Shown here: one piece after another, positions 35,825 through 49,400 of the stretch
Layout of the letters: each line of letters starts with the position of its first letter
How positions within the stretch are numbered: the stretch's first letter is position 1
NCBI GenBank assembly: GCA_029168955.1
Contig: JAPDOI010000174.1
Span: 1 to 64,000, forward strand
Length of the DNA: 64,000 nt
DNA from: Aplectana chamaeleonis
Taxonomy: Eukaryota; Nematoda; Chromadorea; Rhabditida; Cosmocercidae
Direction of reading: 5' to 3'
The notes under the pieces: generated by a model
What the model saw: the letters and a program-made list of their open reading frames with translations, nothing else
What the model was told of the DNA's origin: nothing
Databases searched by the model: none
Made by a program: the position numbers and the translations under genes

Positions 35825-38800
35825 GAGCTTTGGGGTAAACCACCAAACCTGCCAAACAAGACAGGATCCTTGAGCCATCGTAATTATAAATCTTCGGACC
35901 AAATTGTGTTATTCGAAAATTATGCTAATGATTTTTCGAATTTCGAATCATTCAATATTCGAAAATTTTGGTTCTAGAATAACATTCGAAACTTTAAATT
36001 TAAAAAAAAGATTTTTGAATGTATTCGAAAAATTTCATCGGTTTGCCCAAGTATGGTAATTATTGATCTTTAGCGGATTTCATGATTTTGCGAATTCAGT
36101 CTTTTCTTGCAGAAAAAAAATTACTGTGGTTTCGCTACACTACAAAAAGTTGACTAAAGAATTCAAATTATTAATTGAACAAATATTTCCGCATTCTCGA
36201 GTTATATTTTTTCAATCCCGTAGTCAACTTTTTTTCACACTAAAAACATTGATTTTACTATTATCATCATAGGATTTTCAATTTTTTTAGAAGATAAAAT
36301 TAGCTTTCGCTAACTGTTTAATTAAGTTTTTTTTCCATTTGATGAAAAGAAACAAGAGTTGAGACAATTAAAAAAAATTTTAACAGTTAACAAAATCTAA
36401 TTTCGCCTATGAAAAAAAAATGAAAACCTTATACTCATCGCCAAATCAATAATTTTCAGTTTAAAAATAGTTTACTGTCGGAATAAAATTCTAAACATAC
36501 GAATACGGAAATAGTTGCTAAATCACTAATTTTTTGGAGCAGTAATGGAGTCAAAACCTTTTTTCCGTCAGCAGAACTGCGAAACTATTACTAATACAAA
36601 CACTAATGCAAAACCGAAGTCGGAAACCACAGGCAACAACATAAAACAAAAAAAAAGACAGAAGAGCGAAGAAAATCAAAAAAAATCCCAGCGATCAGCT
36701 GAGATGATGACTGTGCGGAACAGCGCCGCACAGTCCAGGAGCCACAGGCTGAGCATTTACGCATGCTCTCGCCGTCTGCGCCCTCTTCCCTCAGCCCACT
36801 CACTCCTAATTACCCTCCGTCTGCCGTGCCCCTCCGCACACTTTTGATAACTACGTATTTTTGAAGCGTGTTTCTTTCCATTCTTTATTATTATGATTAC
36901 CAAGTCGGTACTTTTGCCAGGAAGCTAAATACTGTTACTGTAAAAGAACTACTGGTGTCATCACAGCAGAGGGGGTCTCTATGTATCGTACTTGGCCACG
37001 CTCATTTCCCACCGAAACGACTCTTCTGATTTTGGAGTGGGATAAAAATCCTCGGTTGGTGCTTAAATTGCGCGGCGGCACGGAAAATGGGCGTGGCCGA
37101 GTGCTTTACCATGCTCTTCCCCCCTGAAGGCGATAACACCGGATAAAAGAAACGAAACTTCAAGTACAGCATGAATTTCGAGCGGAAGCCACATTCGAAA
37201 GCTCGCCACCCGCTAGCTTTCCGTCGGCGACCAGCGCTAGGCGAGCGCGCCGACATGGAGTTGCGAGCGCGCCGCCGTAAAGTGGTGAGCGGGTAGCGAG
37301 CGCCAGCATGCCAGTGCTCGCCACCCGCTATCATTCCGCTCGCGGGCCGCGCGAGGTGCTGCGCGCCGCTGGACTTTTGGATAGCGGGTGGTGACTTTTG
37401 GTGAGCAAGTCCAACTTTCTGAGTATACGCTGCACTGGAATGTGACCTGTTCGAAGTCTCGGAATATCGCCGCTCTGGCGGGCGTCAGTGGCAGGCTGAA
37501 ACGTTCCTTCTGCTTCCTTTCAACCTGCACCCGCAACTGCAGGAGCGGTACAAGATTCTAGTTGGTTGGAGGTGATTAGGCGGAGTTTTCGGTATAAATA
37601 TGTGGGTGTGGCGGCACACTGAGTGTTAGGTGGGAGGTGATAAGGCAGAGCTGTCGGTGTGAACGGGTCAATTGTGACGTGGTCTGTGGCAGGAAGAGCA
37701 GATCTAGGGTGGTAGTAAATGGTGTGTTAACCACGAATAAACCGCCACCTCCAAGCCGCCAACATACCCCGAATTAAATGCAGTAGAGCCGCCAAATTAA
37801 CACGTATTAACCGCCACCTCCTGGCCGGCTACGAACCGCGAAATAGGTGTCACGGTTTGTTGCTGGTTTAACGAAAGCTGCCCTCTGTACATTATGCGTA
37901 CATTATGCGTGGCCTTCGTCCGCATGAGTATTTTCTACACTTGGACACGAACGACGTTTACGGTGGAAAGACGAGGGACCGGAAAGATTATACAAGTGAT
38001 GCTATTTATTTTATTCATTAGGAAGAGCTTTCAAAAGGAACTTCGTAATACTTTGCTTGTTCGAAACACGATCGAAATGCAATTTTTTAAGTTTTCCTTG
38101 TAAATCCTAATTCTCGTAATTTTTTGTGAGCTCCGTGAGTTTTCAGGACCACTCTCGAAAAGACATGTTAGATTAATCATTAGCCTCAATCAATCAATTG
38201 CGTGTGATCTGACAAAAGTTTGCATTTGTAGTAAATTTGTTAACTTTTTTTTTGATATTTTCAAACGAAAGTTTTTTTGAAAAACAAAAAATTTATCGAA
38301 GTAAATTTCGAGTGAACGAAAATTTGAGAATTTCTGGATGAGTTATTTACAAGGTGTTCTTGAAAAGGTAACGCTAGGTGCGTAAAAGACATTCCGCAAC
38401 TCGTCGAGTAATGCATAAATTCAAAGAATGTCCTGCATTCAACTGAAATGGATAGTTAAAAACCTATAAGAATGATGATAAACTAGATAGTCTATTTTCG
38501 TTCTTGAAAAAAAATTTTATTGTTTTTTTTTTTGGAGTGTGCAACTCAAGTCTGGCGTCCGAGATTGGGGTAATGGTGTGGTTTCGGTTATTGATGCAGT
38601 TGAATTTGTGAAGTGTTTGCCGTCTTCTCAAAATGAAACTAATCCACCGCCGGCAGTTAGTGCTGAAAATATATAGAAACACTGTTACACACTCATATGC
38701 GCATCGTTTAATTAAAAGATTTTGTACACATATTTCAAGGTAAGAATTTGAAACACTTCGAGTGGCTCTACCAATGCACCAAAGCAACTGCGTCGCGGAC

Positions 38801-39491
38801 CCTCAAAAAAAAATAAGAGGCCACGATGGCACTGATCTGGCAATGAAAGAGGAGTATTAGAATCTTGCAGAAAAAGGAGAACAAATTTAGTTGGTTCAGA
38901 AACAAGTTCCCATTTCTTTCCCACAAAACTCGCCCGATTCGCCCCGACTAACGCTGATTAATCATTACTAAAGCATCAAATCACTTGAAAATCAGTGGCT
39001 TGGAAAATTTTCACTTTTTTGCACTAAAAAAGTTGTGGAAACCCCTTCGAAACGCGAGCAAACAAATAATTTACTACATACTCCTCATAGCCTGTGCTAT
39101 GGAATGAATTATAAAAATGAAACTAACCTGATAATAGCAAAGCGAATGAATTCCGGAAGAAAATAAACAAAAGCGGGAGAAGTGTCGGCGCTCGAAAAAA
39201 ATTAACAGCTGATTGGGAGGGATTGATTAGTGCCACCAAAGAAGACGGCCAACGTGTTTCAGCAATGATCCTTGCTTTGTTTTTGATCCATCATCGCCCG
39301 TTTCCCTGGCGGAAGCCGTTAAAAGACTCTCCCTTGGAACACCTTTCAGTTTTAAAGATAGGGTGACGTCCTGGATCAAAATCGCTAACAGTGCCATCAA
39401 ACTTCCTTAACCCTCTGCATCAATTAAACTCGTACTTGCCCTCAGTATAGATGGTCAAAACTGTTCCTACTGTATCTTGCTAACCGCATCC
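35825..39491. other. Intergenic DNA without supported genes
   Basis: AT-rich with many TTCGAA-type motifs (35,900-36,060). A string at 36,010-36,055 (GAATGTATTCGAAAAATTTC and the following CGG-TTTGCCCAAGTAT) resembles 42,990-43,040. A 100-codon frame at 36,545-36,847 is low-complexity (Asn/Lys/Ser/Gln-rich) and unconvincing. 37,190-37,400 is GC-rich with inverted CGCCACCCGCTA / AGCGGGT(A/G)GCGAG blocks. 37,530-37,860 holds repeated CCGCCACCTCC motifs in both orientations. Confidence 0.5.
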
Positions 39492-39515
39492 AAAAACTCC
39501 TCGGGAGGAGTTTTT
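39492..39515. repeat. Perfect 11-bp-arm palindrome
   Basis: AAAAACTCCTC, a 2-nt centre, then GAGGAGTTTTT. It sits between GCTAACCGC and GTTAACCGCC. GTTAAACGCGA-type motifs recur in both orientations at 39,575-39,590 and 39,800-39,860, which suggests an old inverted-repeat element spanning about 39,475-39,860. Confidence 0.5.
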
Positions 39516-40312
39516 CGTTAACCGCCAGTTCCTCTCGCACTTCAGCAGCACTATTTCCGTGCTGTCTGCGAGAGTATGTTAAACGCGAACTTACCGCGAG
39601 GATGCCACATGGCGGAATTTTAGAGAAAAAACAGACCTGAAAACGTTTTGAAAAGGCTATTTTCCGTAACGAAGGTTACAATTGTCGCTTTTTCGAGGCG
39701 TTTTCATTGGAAGTGTATAAGAGGCCTACCACTGGGGGATGTTAGGGTGAAACTAGAGCGAGTTCTCTCTTAACTATCAAGAGTTATCATTACAATCTGG
39801 TGTGGTTAAACTCGCGTTTAACGCGAATTTAACTCCTGTTAACTCGCGTTTAACACATCCAATTACTACCACCCCTAAAGTTTATCGAGAAAGAGAGACC
39901 GCAAAGTCATTCACTCGAGTTGGTCAGCATTCTTGGAGTAAGTCAGTCGATCTTCTTCTCCCTTCTTTACGCTCAATCGCTCACTACCAGATTGCGTTCG
40001 AGGCTTCATTTTCATGATCGCTCAATGTGTGTACGCTTTTTCAAACACCTATTTTGCCGCATCCTTTTGGTGCTTTTCAACCTTGCCGAGCAAACTCCTT
40101 TTTTACCTAATGGATGACAATATACACATCTAAAAGGCACCATTCCGAGGTTCACGTGTTGGTTGTAGAACGCTGAACATGCACTTACCGCTACGACCGC
40201 CCACATTGACGCTTGCTCTCCACATAATCCTCGAAAGTGCGCACTTTTTTCTCAAGTGCATATACATAAAGTTGGAGAGACGAACAACCATTGCGATTTG
40301 AAGGTAGTCATC

Positions 40313-40434
40313 ATGACGGAGCTTAACTCTTCCGGTGATCTCCCCGAACGTCAGGCTCTATGCGGTTGTGCCGGTGCTAACAGATATTTTATACTTGCCC
40401 TCAGTGCTCTTTTCCTATCATTCTTGATGTCAAG
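40313..40434 (+). CDS. Transporter exon 1: N-terminus and TM1
   Basis: 40 codons plus 2 nt, donor AAG|GTAAGG. It encodes a short cytoplasmic N-terminus (LNSSGDLPERQALCG) and most of TM1. The 47 bp intron that follows ends CCTGTAG. Confidence 0.75.
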
Positions 40435-43400
40435 GTAAGGTGATAATGTTCTACAATTTCCATGAAATCCTTTTCCTGTAGCCTCATCGCATTCAATTCG
40501 GCTTATGTGGCAATGTTGGACAAAACGACATCTCCACTATATAACGGTTCCACAACTGAAGACATCGACTGGGCCAGTCCGGATCTTCCAATCAGCGATC
40601 GCCGTTTTGCGTTCGGTTTCACTGAGAAGAGTTTTAGTTTTGCTGGTTTGTTCTTTTCAAGCTCTATCCAAAGATTCTCATTTCTGATAATCTGCCTTGG
40701 GGGTATTTGCCCTAATATTGATGTTGACCAATGTACATAAATGGGAAGCTTTGACACTCAAACAATGTCTTCGAATGAAAAAAAATTCTCGAACTGTGTA
40801 AGAGGGATAGTTCCTTTTTTACTCAACTCAATAGGCAAAAGTACATAAACATATGTATGTGACCGATCCTCGAATGTGAATGAGTAATTGGAGAGTTCAT
40901 TTCTGATAATCTGCCTACGGGCGTAGTCCCCTAGTCTAGTTTTGTGGCATTAGACATGTGATGTAGACTGTGAACCCAGTTTTGGAGCTCAGGTCTGAAT
41001 TGGGCACATGTAGAACATCGACTGCACAGTCAAAGCGCAATGAGAAGTATATCTGCACATCCTGTTCCGATTGTAAGCTCCACGTAAACATAGGCAAGGC
41101 AGGGGCTCTAATGGGATCCTGCGAAAAGCGAAGACAGGTCCGAATTTCCCGCAAGGAGAACACAAGCGAATCAACCTTGACCGTTCAAAAAAAAAAGAGT
41201 CGATTCTCATTAGGTGCTTTGGTATTTTCGACCACCCACAATTTATGTCGACATATCTAACAGAGACGAAAACGCTGTAGAAAATTCGGTAGGTTAATGT
41301 TAGTGGAAGATGTCCTCTTAACCGGCATTGCGCAGATGAACTGTATAGTTATAGATTTGTGCAGTCCACGGCAATGGAAAAAGGCAGTGGCGCGGTTGCG
41401 TTCTTCTAGCAAGCACACTGTAGCCGTGGCTGGCGCGGTTCCAAGTTGCAGACGTCCCGCCATAATCGAAGACAAATTTTTGATTTTTCCCCGAATTTCG
41501 AAGAGAAACACCGGAAACGTACAATACATACCGCTGCTATCCGAGGGTAAAAATGGGCGAAATTGCCAAAGTGGGCAGCTAAAGTGTCTTTCGAACACAA
41601 CTCACCTCAAAGTTCTCTATTTTCAATTTCGAAAAGAAGAAAATGTTCATCGTGCCACAATCTATCCATGTATATGAAATAACTTTGGGATTTCCTAGTA
41701 GAAACCCCGTTTCTAGATGGAGTTTAGTTATGAATATTATAATGATCTCACAAGATAATGAAGCGGTTCGACGAAAAACAACCGTGCGCTACCTCTAGCA
41801 TTGTTATTATGAAAATGCATTTCACCTTGTAAAATAAGGTCCCTTCCGAATTTCGCTGAATATTTTTACATGATTGACTGGACGGCATGCTGTACATTTC
41901 GGCGTTTTCACTATTCAAATCGGAGCACTTTGAAGCGAGTTGCAGTCGAAAGACGCTTTAGTCGCCCACTTTGGCCATTTCGCCCGTTTTTTTCCCTAGG
42001 ATAGCAGCGGTATTGTAGCAAGAGGGTAAGCTTTCACTCCAACATTATCATTGGAGCATAAGTCTTCATCATTAATACATTTCCGCTGCTATCCAAGGGA
42101 AAAAGGGCGAAATGGCCAAAGCAAGGTCAACCAAAGTGTCTCTCGACGACAGCTCGGCTAGGGTGGTGGTCTTTAGGATAAAGTCATTACAGGATGCCTC
42201 GTTAATGATGGTTCGCACCTATCCATAGTTTGCCAATGGGTAGCATAGACTCCCCTAATTAATTAACTCTCGGTGTATCGTGTCGATTTGGATGTACAAA
42301 AGCAACCAAGACAGGCCGAATATTTGTCAAATAAAATAACACAACAAGGGAGTGCAATAAATGGGCAGAAAACATTTAATCAAGGCACGAAATGTACAGA
42401 TGAAATACAATGCAAAAAATAAAGTTGTTGAGATGTGTAAGTAGCCGAATGCTCAAATGAAACATGTGGCATTTTATTAAAGAAATCGAACATAATGATG
42501 TGGAAGGCAATGAAAAAGTAAAATAAGGTCAAATGAAACAAAATATTTATTTATAAGCATTGAATACGTTTTTTCAATTATTTAGAAAAAAAATATTCTA
42601 CGAGTTGCATGAGTTGCGGTTTACGATTAAAATATAAAATTTTCTTTTTCGGAAATCCTAACATCCAAACCAGGGACCCGCGATTCCGAAATCCGAATTC
42701 CGCTCATCCCTGGTTTGGATGTTAGGATTTCCTTAGATTCAAACCTTAGATTTACAAATAAGTCACGGCCTCGATCAGAGCCCATTACCCAAGGATGTGC
42801 GTTTCTCGGTTTTTGTCCTTCTGGCAAAAGGATTCATTATCGAGAAAATCGAAAAATGTGAGTTTTCTGATTGTCTAACTTCACAAACGCTTGAAAAAAC
42901 GCAATCAATCGAATTTTCGAAGTAAGTTTCGGTTAAAGAAGGGCGAAATATCGTTTTTGAGTTTACTGGAGAATTTGAAATGCGAAAAATTGGATTTTCG
43001 AATATATTCGAAAATTTTTACCGTTTTTCCTAAGTATAATGTACACATGCATCAACACGTGTTAATTTTGAAATTTTTTTCGTGGAACAACACATGTAAT
43101 AATGTCATAATAACAAGAATAATAATGTAATAGTAGTAGTGCAATAATCTTGTAATGATTCATGAATTACTGTTATAAACCATATCTACCATTCCTGTAA
43201 TCAATGACGGCAAGGGATTGGTTTCCTTCTGTGGTTCTGTCGTGTAAGGAGAAATCTATCCATCATAGCGGAAGGCGCCTGTAGAACTCGTCCGAGCCAC
43301 AGCCCACCTCGCCGCTGCGAGATCTTGTCTCTCTGATGTCTCTCACATAGGTTCTTGAAGAAGATTGCTGTTGGCAACTATGGCGAGGTGCGAGACGGCG

Positions 43401-46400
43401 TATAATTACTCTATCCTATAATGATTTTATCCTAAGGACCCCCTCCCCTCGCCTATAAGTGCTGTATTTTCAATTTTAAAGAAACCAAAATGTGCATCGT
43501 GCCATATTCTATCCAAGTATTTGAAAAAAATTTGGAATTTTTTCAATGAAAACCCTTTTGAAGATGGAGCTAGTTATGAATTTTATAGTGATATCACAAG
43601 ATCACGAGCCCCTTCGGGCAAAAATAACTGTACGCGATCTTTAGTATTTCCAAAATGAAAATATATTTCACGTCAAAAAAAATCAAGTTTGTTCTGAGTT
43701 TTACAATACATTTTTACATGATTGATTGGATCACGACATGCTGAACATTCTTGTGTTTCAAAAATTTGAAACGGAACGCTGTGGGGTTCGCTGCGCTCGC
43801 AGGGATTTAGCCCAACTGCTACCCCTTCCAACCTCGAAAAGTGAAACTGTGTGACTTTTTTAAGCAATTTGATTCACTCACGGTCAGGAAAACCCCGGCC
43901 AAAGAGCCGCTTCGTGACGCTTTGTCCGTGAACCATGTGCCGAGGGGTTCGCGCAGCTTTGCGGCTTTCGCGGGGATCTAGCCTAACTGCCACCCCTTTC
44001 AACCTTACCAAAATCGCAAATGCGAACCTTTTTCTTTTCGACAGTGGTAAAAGCCCATACCCTCTATAAAACGTCGAAATTCACATCAATCGAGGTGCGA
44101 GCGGCGCGCGCTACGCCTGGGCCTCCGTCTGCCCCCCGCTCTCTCACTGTCTCTAACCTCCGCTCCGCACCAGCACACGTAGGAACCATGTGAATTTCGC
44201 CGTTTTACAGCCTGTACACATGCATTTATTTCCCTTAAAATTTTGTGTTTCAGCCTTCAGCGCGCTGATCAGGTGTTTGCTATCAATTTCCATGCAAAAG
44301 CCTCGTTAATGAGCTTTGGTGTGAGTTTGGGTTGGAGAGGTCGTGTAGTATCAGAATTTACATCAGAATTGTTTTCCAACCGATGGTCAAAGAACAGTCC
44401 TTGACTGCAGAATTAATCCGTGAAGTTGTCGTCGTTGAAGAAGGTTTTCAAACTACACAGAAATCCTCGCGTGGATCTTAAAGCTGCTTGAAAATTTTTT
44501 GATTAAGGTTAGTCTGGGTCTGGGGCGGGGTTTAGAGTTCGTAATGTTGTTGTAAGTCACGTCAATGATCTTGTCGTGCCACCAACGCACAAAGCTCGAG
44601 ACCCCAGGTGATCCCGCGAATGGAAACTCCTCCACGTAATGAGATTGAAGTCGTTTAGCTGAAGAAAGGAAAAGAACTCAGACTGCTCGCCGATTTTTTT
44701 GGTTGTTCCCATGGCAGAATGTTTAGAACCGAAAAACATAACCCCCCAACCTTAATCTAAACGACTGCACAATGGCATACGATTAACTACACTTTGACGG
44801 TTCTGGTGAACTGAAATGCACATACAGCTGAATACTGTTTGAAGTGGTTAGAGATGTGACCAATTTAGTGATATAGTGTTGGAAACCCAGGTGATCGTGC
44901 TTTGTGCTTGGATTCTTTTATTATGTGGAAGGATCAATGTTTTTTTTTGTATACTTACGTGTATAAAGAAAAACTTCAGGGGTACGGAAAATGTTTGTGT
45001 TTGGTAACTCACTGTTTTTCAACGTTTCCGTCGTTTTTGCTTCAAAATTCAGGTAAACTTACAAATTTCAGCAAGCGGCGACGTCTGCAACTTGGAGCTA
45101 AGGCAGCCATGGCTACAATATGTTTAACGAAAATACGCAACCGCACCATCGCCTTTTTCCATCTTACAGTCGAGCTCTTCGCGGCAGATGCGATATTTGC
45201 GGCAAATTTCATTCAAAGTTGTTCAGGTGGATTCGCTGGCTCAACCATCGCAACTATTCCGCTAAACTTCCTAATGCAGAAATTCGGCCCTCACAAAGTT
45301 CTTACTTGTGTAGGGATCACCAGCACAATCGCCGTCGCAGTTTCCCCTCTAGCTGTCTGCTGGTCATTTCCAGTTTTCGTCGTTGTGAGGGTTCTTCAGG
45401 TAGGATCTATCAAAAAACACTCATCTAGAATTACTTTATCGAGAGTGCATTTGCAGGGCTTCTCGGTAGCAATACCATTTCCAGTGGCCGGTTACGTGGT
45501 CAATGAATGGGCTGCAATCACAGAGAGAGGCTTCTTCGTCGCCGTCTTGTCCGGATATGTTGAAATTTCGGCCTTAATAACTATGCCTTTGGGTGGACTG
45601 TTGGCAACCAAAGGTATAGCCTTTCTCTTAAAATCCGAGCCGATTGATCTAAGCAGCTGATGGGATGATCATGTCTAGATATCATAATCCCAGGTAATTT
45701 TCGCCTTGACCAATCGCTCCGCTGCTGAGTCCGCCCAGCAGGAAATGTCGGAGAGAGGCTTTTTGTCATTGGGTACAAATATGTATTTTGAATCTTATCG
45801 GATAACTTTTTTCGGGTTTTTACTATTTCACCCCCACTAAAAACCAGTGAGCAAAAACTATTATTTTGCAAGTGTACCGCAAATAAGACGTGTTTGGGCA
45901 GCAATCCCTATAAACTGTTGCGTTTTTAAGAAACCGTAGGAAAATAACCAATAATGGATCTTTCAATGTTTCAGTGAGCTGGGACTCCGTCTTTTATGTA
46001 CACGCAGCTTTTTGTGGCTTTTTCACTATTCTATGGGCTGCCTATTTTAGGTGGGTTAGCTGTTTTTACAATTTTCGTGCCTCTCACTATGGATTTCAAA
46101 TTTAGAGACAAAGCGATAATGCACCCTTTCGTCACAGAGAAGGAATGGCAGAAAATTAATCTGGGAAAATTGACGGCCGTTGCAAAACTTACTGTGAGAT
46201 CACTTTTCAATTAATACGAAAAATTCGATTCCTTAAAGGCAGTGGTCGCGATCAAATATGCTTGTCGTCTTTTTCTCTCTAAACCCTTTTCTGGGTCTCG
46301 AGTAGTAGGACCTATAAAAAAAATCGCGAAAAAAACACTGTTTTGGGCCAAATTTCAAGCCTGAGCTTTCTTGTCTTTTGATGGTGGACGAGCCCACTCC

Positions 46401-49400
46401 ACATCATCGGCATCGATGACCTCTTATATCAAGAACATCAGCTGGCTTAAAAGTGAATTTCAATCAATGAATCTTCGGATTTATAGTGGAGTCCACCAAG
46501 GGTGTCTCATTTACTTATCAATAAGAAGCGGTCGGCTGGGGATCCATGTGCATGAATCCCATACCAGCACGCTCGATACCGATTGAGCAAGAGCGCAACG
46601 AGTTTCATGTTCATTGCTCTCCAATTGACCGCTTCTCATTGATAAGTAAATGAGGCACTCTTGGTTGACTCCACTATATGTACACATCTAGTCAAAAACA
46701 TTGACTGGTAAGCTTTCTTTCATTGCTCGACTGTTTTTATTAGGTAAATTTGCATTGATGTCTTTCTCTGAATGTCAATGATTCTTGACTGCTCGACATG
46801 AGACTGCGATCTTTCTGGACGGCGCTGTGCACGTGTACACGAACTGTCATCGTTGGGTCCTAGAAACTCTAATTCTGGCCCGTTTTTCACCGCGCTACCT
46901 CCATAGTTTTTCAGCTGTTTTTGATCTGAGCTGATTTTGTAGTTTTTTCGATAACGTTTCTCATCGTGACCACTGCCTTTAACTCTTGTGCCATGTTCAA
47001 GTTATCAAAGAAACGTCACTTGTATAATGTCGCAGCAAAGATTACTAGTCGGTTTGTGTATAACCCAACTGCAAATAACTGCGGATTATACTTACAGCAA
47101 ACTTTGCAAGTGCGCTCATGCTTGTTCTCTTGTGGAAGCAGATTCAGAACCCCCAAATATTGTTGTGTCAGGGTACCACCTTGTTTTCTGGAACATGGTT
47201 TTCCAAATTTATAAAAGGAGCGTATGTCATAACTACCGAAAACTTTGTAAAAGACGTATTCCAGCCTCCAGTTAAACAAATATTCCGTAGCCCAGTTGTG
47301 TGGGCGATTTGGGCAGCTGTGATCGGCAATTACCTCGTCGCGCAATTCTTGATCTCCTATTCACCGCTATACTTCTCCTATGTGCTGGGATATCCAACAA
47401 TGACTGCGGGAATACTTACAGCTCTTCCACTATTTGTACAGGTAATGGGTCTAAGTCAAGTCATTGAAAACTCGCAGATTATATTGTTATTTCATTCGCT
47501 GATGAAATTGATTTGCATCACATCTTTCCAGTTCTTTTTTCACTGAGCGAGAGCTTTCTTGAGAGACTATCAATCTCACTGATTTTTTTGTCATGAAAAG
47601 TCTCTATACGAGGACGGTATGACCTGTTGTCGGGGACTGCTTTCAAATTTTCATGACTTTTTAGGAACCATGTTCTGAGAGTCTTGGGTGTTGACAGTAC
47701 AGGAATAATCCGCGCTCAAAATTCCTCAAATACCTCAGGGGATTCAAGAAGGGGAATTTCTTAGTTTGCAAAGATAACTAAAAGGCAATTTTCGAGTGCT
47801 CAGAGAAAATGGGGGGGATACGCTGGCCAAACGCGATTCAGCGATAAACAGAGTTCTTTGACATAGTTGCCTCAAAACTTCTCCACAGGGATTATTTGAA
47901 CTGCTTGACACAAATCTGTGGTTCGTTTATCAATTCTGTAAGGATTACGGTAAGTTACGGTGCGTATACTGCAGCCTGATCAAAGTCAGATCTAGCTCAA
48001 AATTTCTGTGGGTTTTTTTTGGGTCGCAGGACACGGGTTCGACGTTCATTTGTAGATTTTCTGGATATTGAGGTAGGTTACGCCAGTTAAAAGGTACATA
48101 ATAAGCCTATCGCACCAACTGGAATCCTTCGAAATAGCGACAAAAGGAACCCAGATTGGTGTTGGGCACCCTAAATGACCTACCGAAAAGAAGTTAGGAG
48201 TCGAAAATTGCTCTGAACATCTGAAAAATTCCTTAATGAAAATTTTTTTATGGAAAAAAAAATTCCTTGCCTCCTCACAAAGCTATGAAAACACCCTTTC
48301 CGGATCCCCGACAAACTTAGCAAATTTTTGAGCACGCATTATTTATGCAATGTCACTCAACTACAATTCCCTACTTACGGTTCTGCAATACCTTCCGGGA
48401 AGTTAGAAGCTAGCCTTATCTATCCGCAGGCAGAAGAAGTTGCGCATGTTACATAACCTGGCTTACTTGGGGAATTCCCTCGTCCTTGAACCACGAAAGG
48501 TCTTTAGTAGCCACGAATTTATAATTGAAGACGTGAATACATCCATATAAACTGATAAATATTCGACTGGAAAGGACCGATTCGGACATCAGGGTTTCCG
48601 AGATTATTTTATGAACCTGAATTAGGGAAGTTGGTTTCTAAAAGGTAATCCATGTCTTCAGCTGGTGATCAAGCTGTTCACTGGTCTAGCTTCCGATAAG
48701 CTAAATTGTCTACCGGAACAGGGCAAGCTACGTCTGTTCAGTTCCATGGCCCTCCTTGGCTCTGGCGTTTTCTTCATTCTACTTTGTGTGGTCTGTCCAG
48801 TTGGAAATGCTGTCGACGTTATCCTCTTGGGTAAGGTCTTGAAGATACCGACTTCCAACTTCAACTCCTCCCTCTAACGCTCGTTGCAGTGATTCCCGTA
48901 GCACTAGTTGGATTCACCTCAGGCGGCTATCCCAAGTGCGCTGTAATGGTCTCTAGACAATACACACCTTTTGTGATGTCGATCGTTCAGGTACGTCCGT
49001 TTAGATCTACGTGATGCGTCGATAATGATGTTCGTTATTTTCCTATGAAATGGCGTATCCTCTGTCTCGAAGCTAAATTCATTCTGTTCCCTCGCTCCCT
49101 TGCGCGGAGCAAAGTGGAGAGAGCTAGAGAGTGTGCTAGAGAAAGAGACACAGCATACGCACGTAAAACGCACGCACTAAGCGGAAACAATTTTCAACCT
49201 GAAATAGTGTCATTGAAATACTGTAAATTTCTGTAGAACGAATTACGGAAGATAAAAGACTTTGGTCACCTGGTAGGCTTCGAGATTTGTCACAAATTCA
49301 TGCATTACCACCATTTCCTGTAGATTGCGCCACCATTTGCATTACCACCATTTCCTGTACATTGTCCATTTGTCAACACTTGCGATTCAATCTTTTCTAG

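Noticed and set aside
36545..36847. 100-codon frame near the satellite's right side
   Set aside because: Low-complexity composition, no domain, and a competing minus-strand frame over the same bases.
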